A stretch of DNA of 64,000 nt from Gilliamella sp. Pra-s52 (GTDB lineage: Bacteria; Pseudomonadota; Gammaproteobacteria; Enterobacterales; Orbaceae), in the NCBI RefSeq assembly GCF_009795805.1, contig NZ_WTEY01000011.1:27655-91654 (forward strand), in the 5' to 3' direction. The translations under genes were made by a program, and so were the position numbers. Positions 58,876 to 64,000 of the stretch are shown here, one piece after another (position 1 is the stretch's first letter; every line of letters starts with the position of its first letter). The notes below the pieces were generated by a model. That model ran no database searches. It saw only the letters and a list, made by a program, of their open reading frames with translations, and was not told where the DNA came from.

Positions 58876-60645
58876 ATGGAAGTAATTTATAACGTATTTT
58901 ATATTTTTTATAGTCAAGTGATGACAAAAGCACCTTTGTTACTTGGTTTGGTAACAATGCTTGGTTATTGTCTGTTACGTAAAGATCTAACTACCGTGTT
59001 GAAAGGTACAATTAAAACCATTGTCGGATTTATGTTATTGCAGGTTGGTTCGGGTGTTTTGGTATCAACATTTAAACCTGTTATTGCCAAACTGGCCGAA
59101 TATCATGGTATTAAAGGTTCAATTATTGATACTTATGCATCAATGGTAGCGGTTGAAAACGGCATGGGTGAGCACTATTCATGGGTAGGTTATGCGGTTT
59201 TACTTGCTTTAGCTATCAACATTTTATTAGTTATTTTTCGACGCCTAACAGGTATTCGAACTATTATGTTAACTGGCCATATTATGTTTCAACAGGTTGG
59301 TTTAATTGCTCTATTTTACTTCCTTTTTGGCTACAGTATGTGGGAAACCATCATCTATTCGGCTATTATCACTGCGCTTTATTGGGGAATATTTTCTAAT
59401 ATGATGTTCAAACCAACCGAAGCGGTAACTGGTGGAGCAGGCTTTTCAATTGGTCACCAACAACAACTTGGTTCTTGGATTGCGGTTAAATTAGCGCCAA
59501 AATTAGGTGATAAAAACGATACAGTTGATAATCTAAAATTACCAAAGTGGTTACATATTTTTCATGATAGTATTGCTGCAACCACGATCGTGATGACTAT
59601 ATTTTTCGGTATCATATTACTTTCCTTTGGATTAGATAATTTACAAACAATGGCGGGTTCTACCCATTGGACCATCTACATATTTGAAACAGGACTTAAG
59701 TTTGCTGTCGCAATTCAAGTTATTGTTGGTGGTGTACGTATGTTTGTTGCTGAGTTATCAGAAGCTTTCAAAGGTATTTCAGAAAAATTGATTCCTAACG
59801 CGGTATTAGCCATTGATTGTGCAGCAATTTATGCCTTTTCACCCAATGCGATGGTATTTGGTTTTATTTGGGGAGCATTAGGTCAATTCTTAGCGATTGC
59901 TTTACTGCTTATCTTTAAATCGCCAATCATGATTATTCCTGGATTTATACCAATGTTCTTCTCGAATGCGACTATTGGGGTATTTGCTAACCATTTTGGT
60001 GGTTGGAAAGCGGTAATGAAAATCTGTTTTGTTATGGGCATGATAGAAGTATTGGGCTCTGCTTGGGTGATTGATATTTTTGCTCAAAATGGCACTCCAA
60101 TTGATTCATGGATGGGAATGGCTGATTGGGCGATTTTATTCCCACCAATTTTACAAGGTTTATCTATTTCGCACTTATTCATCTATGTACTTATTGCGTT
60201 AGCCTTGGTTTATATGTTCTTTGCAGCTAAACAGCTACGTCAAGAAGAAGCTGATTCTAACAATCAACCTGATGAAGTGAACGACAAACAGCAAGATATT
60301 AACGAATCTGTACTTGAAAAAATGGACGAAGTGGCTGTGAGTGAAGGTCGTCCTATCCGAATTTTAGCAGTATGTGGTAGTGGTCAAGGTTCATCAATGA
60401 TGATGAAAATGAAGATCGCCAATTATCTAAATAAAAAAGGTATCCCAAACGAAATGGATTCTTGTGCTGTGACTGATTATAAATCACGCTTACCAAATGT
60501 CGATATCATCGTCGCTTCTAAACATCTTATTCACGAAATCGAGGTTAATGAAGGTCAACATGCATTAGGTGTACAAAATATGCTAAACCCGCAAACCTTT
60601 GGTGATGAACTTATAAAATTGATTGAACAAGTGCTTTTAAAATAG
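58876..60645 (+). CDS. ulaA: Fused PTS ascorbate permease EIIC-EIIB (UlaA-UlaB)
   Basis: Ascorbate PTS transporter of 589 residues joining two proteins that are separate in E. coli. Residues 1-455 are the EIIC channel UlaA with about eleven helices ([58 protein letters not shown]). A charged linker (about 455-490) leads to an EIIB domain (about 493-589) with the phosphorylated C500 in [23 protein letters not shown]. The fusion means EIIB stays tethered to the channel. First gene of a five-gene operon. Confidence 0.95.
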   Translation: MEVIYNVFYIFYSQVMTKAPLLLGLVTMLGYCLLRKDLTTVLKGTIKTIVGFMLLQVGSGVLVSTFKPVIAKLAEYHGIKGSIIDTYASMVAVENGMGEHYSWVGYAVLLALAINILLVIFRRLTGIRTIMLTGHIMFQQVGLIALFYFLFGYSMWETIIYSAIITALYWGIFSNMMFKPTEAVTGGAGFSIGHQQQLGSWIAVKLAPKLGDKNDTVDNLKLPKWLHIFHDSIAATTIVMTIFFGIILLSFGLDNLQTMAGSTHWTIYIFETGLKFAVAIQVIVGGVRMFVAELSEAFKGISEKLIPNAVLAIDCAAIYAFSPNAMVFGFIWGALGQFLAIALLLIFKSPIMIIPGFIPMFFSNATIGVFANHFGGWKAVMKICFVMGMIEVLGSAWVIDIFAQNGTPIDSWMGMADWAILFPPILQGLSISHLFIYVLIALALVYMFFAAKQLRQEEADSNNQPDEVNDKQQDINESVLEKMDEVAVSEGRPIRILAVCGSGQGSSMMMKMKIANYLNKKGIPNEMDSCAVTDYKSRLPNVDIIVASKHLIHEIEVNEGQHALGVQNMLNPQTFGDELIKLIEQVLLK

Positions 60646-60669
60646 ATTTTAAATACTAAGGGGTACAAC

Positions 60670-61143
60670 ATGGCTTTAAAAGAATCATTAATTGAAAACA
60701 ATTCTATTTTACTCAAAGCGGAGGCATCAAACTGGCAAGAAGCAGTCAAATTAGGCACTGACATGTTAGTGGTTTCTAAAGCAATAGAACCTTCTTATTA
60801 CGATGCTATTATCCGTTGCGTCAAAACAATGGGGCCTTACATTATTATTGCACCAAACTTTGCCATGCCTCACGCAAGACCTGAAGATGGTGTAAATCGT
60901 ACGGCTTTTGCTTTGGTGACTTTAAAAAATCCTGTCTATTTTGATGGTGAAGATGAGCCTGTTGATGTCTTAGTGACATTAGCGGGTAGTACGTCTGATC
61001 AGCATATGGAAGGATTAATGGAAGTCACGCAAATTTTAGATGATGAAAATAGTGAAACAGGGGTTGATCTTGATAAATTAAGACGTTGTAACACCAAAGA
61101 AGATGTTTATGCCGTTATCGATCAGGCATTAAATGGAGGTTGA
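60670..61143 (+). CDS. ulaC: PTS ascorbate EIIA component
   Basis: Mannitol/fructose-type EIIA domain of 157 residues that hands phosphate to the EIIB part of the fused permease. The phosphorylated histidine is H68 in NFAMPHARPEDGV, and VDVLVTLAGSTSDQHMEGLMEV is typical of UlaC. The gene starts 24 bases after the fused permease with AAGGGG upstream. Confidence 0.95.
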   Translation: MALKESLIENNSILLKAEASNWQEAVKLGTDMLVVSKAIEPSYYDAIIRCVKTMGPYIIIAPNFAMPHARPEDGVNRTAFALVTLKNPVYFDGEDEPVDVLVTLAGSTSDQHMEGLMEVTQILDDENSETGVDLDKLRRCNTKEDVYAVIDQALNGG

Positions 61144-61146
61144 ATT

Positions 61147-61839
61147 ATGTACCAAGCTTTAAAAGAACGTGTTTTAAACGCTAATTTATTACTACCCCAA
61201 TATAATTTAGTCACTTTCACTTGGGGTAATGTATCTGAAATCGATCGCGATAAAGGCCTTATTGCCATTAAACCTTCTGGCGTTGAATATACTAATATGA
61301 AAATAGATGACATTGTGGTTGTTTCACTAACGGGAGATATTGTAGAAGGACAATTAAATCCTTCAAGTGATACCGCAACACATATTGAATTGTATAAAGC
61401 ATTCCCACAAATTGGTGGTATTGTACACACTCATTCTCGTTACGCAACCATTTGGGCTCAAGCTGAGTTAGATATTCCAGCATTAGGTACTACTCATGCT
61501 GATTACTTTTATGGTGATGTGCCTTGTACTCGTGAACTAACCAATAGTGAAATTGCAACTGATTACGAAAAAAATACGGGATTAGTAATAATAGAAGAAT
61601 TCAAACGTCGAGGTTTAGATCCTGTTGCTATGCCTGGCGCTATCATATCAGGCCATGCACCATTTTGTTGGGGTAAAAACGCCTTAGATGCGGTGCATAA
61701 TGCTGTAGTACTTGAAGAAGTAGCAATGATGGCGCTTTCAACTCGGCAACTTAATCAAACAATCAAAATTCAACAAACATTATCTGACAAGCACTATTTT
61801 CGTAAACATGGCGCAAATGCTTATTACGGTCAAAAATAA
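61147..61839 (+). CDS. ulaF: L-ribulose-5-phosphate 4-epimerase (UlaF type)
   Basis: Class II aldolase-family epimerase that converts L-ribulose-5-phosphate to D-xylulose-5-phosphate, the last step of the ascorbate pathway. The 230-residue protein shows the zinc ligands in [13 protein letters not shown] (about 95-107) and H in the C-terminal [13 protein letters not shown], plus [15 protein letters not shown] near the start. Paralogues AraD and SgbE are almost identical in sequence, so UlaF is assigned by its ula context. It begins 3 bases after ulaC; in E. coli ulaF is the last gene instead. Confidence 0.93.
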   Translation: MYQALKERVLNANLLLPQYNLVTFTWGNVSEIDRDKGLIAIKPSGVEYTNMKIDDIVVVSLTGDIVEGQLNPSSDTATHIELYKAFPQIGGIVHTHSRYATIWAQAELDIPALGTTHADYFYGDVPCTRELTNSEIATDYEKNTGLVIIEEFKRRGLDPVAMPGAIISGHAPFCWGKNALDAVHNAVVLEEVAMMALSTRQLNQTIKIQQTLSDKHYFRKHGANAYYGQK

Positions 61840-61859
61840 CAAATATTAAGGAGAACAAC

Positions 61860-62504
61860 ATGACAGCACCTAAATTACAAATAGCATTAGATCAAACTGA
61901 ATTAGCATCAGCATTAGATGTGGCGAAAAATGTAGCAGGATTTGTTGATATCATTGAAGTTGGTACTATTCTTGCGTTTGGAGCCGGTATACAAAGTGTA
62001 AAACGGTTAAGGGAGCTCTATCCAAATCATATTTTAGTGTGTGATTTAAAAACCACTGACGGTGGGGCGATATTGGCAAAAATGGCGTTTTCAGCTGGTG
62101 CAAATTGGTTAACCGTATCAGCCGCAGCTCACATTGCAACTGTAGAAGCGTGTAAAAAAGTGGCTGATGAATTTAACGGTGAAATTCAAATCGAATTATA
62201 TGGTCATTGGACTTTAGATGATGCCAAAGCTTGGCGAAAGCTTGGTATTAAGCAAGCCATATATCATCGTTCTCGTGATGCTGAATTAGCTGGTATTGGT
62301 TGGGGTGAGGATGATATAACCAAAATGCGTCAATTGTCTGATCTAGGACTTGAACTATCAATTACTGGTGGAATTGTACCAGAAGATATCCATTTATTTG
62401 CTGGCATAAAAACCAAAGCCTTTATTGCCGGTCGTGCACTTGCTAATGAAAACGGCCAAAAAACGGCGCAAGCATTAAGAGAGCAGATCGCAAAATATTG
62501 GTAA
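61860..62504 (+). CDS. ulaD: 3-keto-L-gulonate-6-phosphate decarboxylase
   Basis: OMP-decarboxylase-superfamily TIM-barrel enzyme that decarboxylates 3-keto-L-gulonate-6-phosphate to L-xylulose-5-phosphate. In 214 residues: PKLQIALDQTELASALDVAK, IIEVGTILAFGAG, the catalytic DLKTTDGG (about 59-66) and SITGGIVPEDIHLFAGI phosphate-binding loop. Length matches E. coli UlaD. AAGGAG precedes the ATG, 20 bases after ulaF. Confidence 0.96.
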   Translation: MTAPKLQIALDQTELASALDVAKNVAGFVDIIEVGTILAFGAGIQSVKRLRELYPNHILVCDLKTTDGGAILAKMAFSAGANWLTVSAAAHIATVEACKKVADEFNGEIQIELYGHWTLDDAKAWRKLGIKQAIYHRSRDAELAGIGWGEDDITKMRQLSDLGLELSITGGIVPEDIHLFAGIKTKAFIAGRALANENGQKTAQALREQIAKYW

Positions 62505-62505
62505 A

Positions 62506-62545
62506 AACCGCATGCAGCTAAACAAATCAGCTGCATGGTTTCTTT
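62506..62545 (+). terminator. Intercistronic hairpin between ulaD and ulaE
   Basis: CATGCAGCT (about 62511-62519) pairs with AGCTGCATG (about 62529-62537), extended outward by AACC/GGTT with one bulge, and is followed by TTTCTTTT. It may be a partial terminator or mRNA stability element inside the operon. Confidence 0.6.
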
Positions 62546-62569
62546 TCATATAAAAAATGGATTATCACC

Positions 62570-63481
62570 ATGTTGCAAAGTAAAGATATATCAAAAACAT
62601 TGTATCAAATCAAAAATACTCCTCGTATTGGTATTTATGAAAAAGCCTTACCTAACGAGTTATCATGGCAAGATAAATTACAAGTAACTAAAAAGTTAGG
62701 ATTTGATTTTATCGAAATTTCGGTCGACGAATCAAATGAGCGTCGTGCTAGATTAGATTGGTCTGATGATGAGATCTATTCACTTAGGCATCAATGCGAA
62801 AAAATTGGAATTCCACTACATTCTATGTGCCTAAGTGCACATCGTAAATATCCATTTGGTTCAGCCAATAATGATATCCGTAATGAAGCCAAAATCATTA
62901 TGGACAAAGCCATTACGCTAGCTTACAAGTTAGGAATAAGAGTGATCCAACTTGCTGGCTATGATGTTTACTATGAACCAGCCGACTTACAAACACATCA
63001 GCGCTTTATTCAAGGTATGCAGTGGGCAGTTAAGCAAGCTGAGCGAGCAGGGGTGATGTTAGCGGTTGAAATTATGGATACGCCGTATCTCAACAGTTTA
63101 AGCAAATTCGAGATCCTCAAAAAAAATATCGATTCACCTTACTTTATGGCTTACCCCGATGTAGGTAATATTACTGGTTGGAATTATGATACTTGCACCG
63201 AACTTAAGTTAAGTCGTGATCATATTGTCCAAATTCATCTAAAAGACACATTCAAAGTTAAAGTCGATTATTCTGGGCAATTTAGGGATCTAGTCATTGG
63301 TGAAGGCGAAGTCGATTTTACCGCTATTTTTGAAACACTTCGCACCATGAATTATGTTGCACCATTGGTAATTGAAATGTGGGCAAAGGATGAAAAATGG
63401 CAAGACAACATAATTATCGCCCAAAATCGTCTAAAAGCAATTGCTGAAAAAGTAAATTATCCTTTATTTACAAAATATTAA
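62570..63481 (+). CDS. ulaE: L-xylulose-5-phosphate 3-epimerase
   Basis: Xylose-isomerase-like TIM-barrel epimerase converting L-xylulose-5-phosphate to L-ribulose-5-phosphate. In 303 residues: IGIYEKALPNELSWQDKLQ, FDFIEISVDESNERRARLDW, SMCLSAHRKYPFGS, and LAVEIMDTPYLNS with the metal-binding glutamate (about 172), then QIHLKDT. The protein is about 19 residues longer than E. coli UlaE at its N-terminus (MLQSKDISKTLYQIKNTPR), and a start further in is possible. Last gene of the ula operon. Confidence 0.95.
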   Translation: MLQSKDISKTLYQIKNTPRIGIYEKALPNELSWQDKLQVTKKLGFDFIEISVDESNERRARLDWSDDEIYSLRHQCEKIGIPLHSMCLSAHRKYPFGSANNDIRNEAKIIMDKAITLAYKLGIRVIQLAGYDVYYEPADLQTHQRFIQGMQWAVKQAERAGVMLAVEIMDTPYLNSLSKFEILKKNIDSPYFMAYPDVGNITGWNYDTCTELKLSRDHIVQIHLKDTFKVKVDYSGQFRDLVIGEGEVDFTAIFETLRTMNYVAPLVIEMWAKDEKWQDNIIIAQNRLKAIAEKVNYPLFTKY

Positions 63482-63807
63482 CTTTAATAAAAATCAATAA
63501 TAAATTCACCATCTATAATTAAAAATACCTCATGCTCCACTAATATAATTTAGCGGTGGAGTATAATGTTATTTTTTGTATAATTATTTAATAAAACAAT
63601 GATTTTTTGCATTCAATGATCAAAAATTATTAATATTAAAAAAGTGATGGTTAAAAAATAGTTAAATTTTGCCCTGAAATATTCTATACTCTATACCTTA
63701 TTTAGATTATCTATTAGTTAACTATATTAGATAACTAAAAGTGATTACAACAAACTAAAGGTATTATTCTTTATTTCAATTAAATCAATAAGTAAGGAAG
63801 GGAAAAC
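63482..63807. other. Intergenic region between ulaE and vgrG-like gene
   Basis: 326 bases without a gene. A hairpin CTCCAC/GTGGAG (63535-63540 with 63556-63561) followed by ATTTTTTG near 63571 is a possible ula terminator. The rest is AT-rich and must hold the promoter of the vgrG-like gene; AAGGAAGGG precedes its ATG. Confidence 0.5.
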
Positions 63808-64000
63808 ATGGCAAATGAGTTTGACCGTTTGATTGACAAGTTAGGTGAGGGATTGGTTAATGGGTTAATTGATGGGTTGAAAAGTGTGAGTCATAATCGT
63901 TATACCTTAACCGTTGAGGGGCTGGGTTCACCGGTGTCGGTGTTGCAGGTTAAAGGCGATGAGCCACTCAATCGACCCTGGCATTATACGATAACCTTCA
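63808..64000 (+). CDS. vgrG: VgrG-like type VI secretion spike protein, N-terminal part (truncated by window edge)
   Basis: Only the first 64 residues are in the window. After an unusual Gly/Leu-rich start (DRLIDKLGEGLVNGLIDGLKSVSHNRY), the sequence TLTVEGLGSPVSVLQVKGDEPLNRPWHYTITF matches the beginning of VgrG/TssI proteins, which trim the tip of the type VI secretion needle. The base composition rises well above the surrounding genes after about 63900, common for vgrG/rhs regions in AT-rich hosts. AAGGAAGGG is a strong ribosome site. The rest of the protein, any effector domain and further T6SS genes lie outside. Confidence 0.75.
   Translation, partial: MANEFDRLIDKLGEGLVNGLIDGLKSVSHNRYTLTVEGLGSPVSVLQVKGDEPLNRPWHYTITF

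Overview
The window looks like a chromosomal segment of a low-GC gammaproteobacterium. Gene content and order resemble Enterobacterales and Pasteurellales: rpsF-priB-rpsR-rplI, hinT-lpoB-nagZ, lptFG divergent from pepA-holC, yjgA divergent from pmbA, and rpoZ-spoT-recG. The strong AT bias, several complete sugar PTS operons and an ascorbate catabolic operon would fit a gut symbiont of the Orbaceae (Gilliamella-like). That placement is inference from gene content; no rRNA is present to test it.

Layout. 1-2 kb: the end of truA and dnaB. 2-5.6 kb: a SitABCD/YfeABCD-type Mn/Fe ABC transporter on the minus strand, with a near-perfect Fur box upstream. 5.9-7.9 kb: an L-lactate-type dehydrogenase and an exported protein of unknown function. 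8.4-14.7 kb: a complete beta-glucoside/cellobiose PTS operon (6-phospho-beta-glucosidase, EIIB, LicR-type regulator, EIIA, unknown membrane protein, EIIC). 14.9-18.7 kb: gamma-glutamyltranspeptidase, an exported alpha/beta hydrolase, chaB and a YciI-like protein. The last three genes lie between two direct copies of the rplI 3' end plus terminator. 18.9-20.4 kb: ribosomal operon rpsF-priB-rpsR-rplI with a recognisable promoter and structured leader. 20.7-24 kb: hinT, lpoB, nagZ and a TyrR-like regulator without an ACT domain.

24.2-31.4 kb is a very AT-rich glycan-synthesis island: a HAD-domain protein, a family 2 glycosyltransferase, a polysaccharide pyruvyl transferase-like protein, and a large HAD-pseudoenzyme/RgpF fusion, followed by a decayed rfbB fragment and about 0.8 kb of non-coding DNA. 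32.2-35 kb: a YetF-like membrane protein, a YbiI-type zinc finger protein and msrA-cytochrome b561-msrB. 35-39.4 kb: lptG-lptF, pepA-holC. 39.4-42.5 kb: pdxST with divergent pdxR (PLP biosynthesis). 42.9-45 kb: a SemiSWEET sugar transporter, a DUF1161-like secreted protein and asnA. 45.7-48.7 kb: gapA, a cold-shock protein, ppa and yjgA/darP. 48.7-56.5 kb: pmbA, a SulP transporter, rpoZ, spoT, recG. 56.5-63.5 kb: an L-ascorbate (ula) regulon with a fused UlaA-UlaB permease and a consensus CRP site. The window closes in the first 64 codons of a VgrG-like type VI secretion gene.

As a whole, the window joins housekeeping blocks with sugar uptake (beta-glucosides, ascorbate, probably a small sugar through SemiSWEET), metal uptake, oxidative repair and variable surface-glycan genes. 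The points most worth a second look are the glycan island with its catalytic/dead HAD paralogue pair, the rplI 3'-end direct repeats, a dispersed intergenic repeat of about 38 bp seen four times, and the reduced TyrR-like protein.
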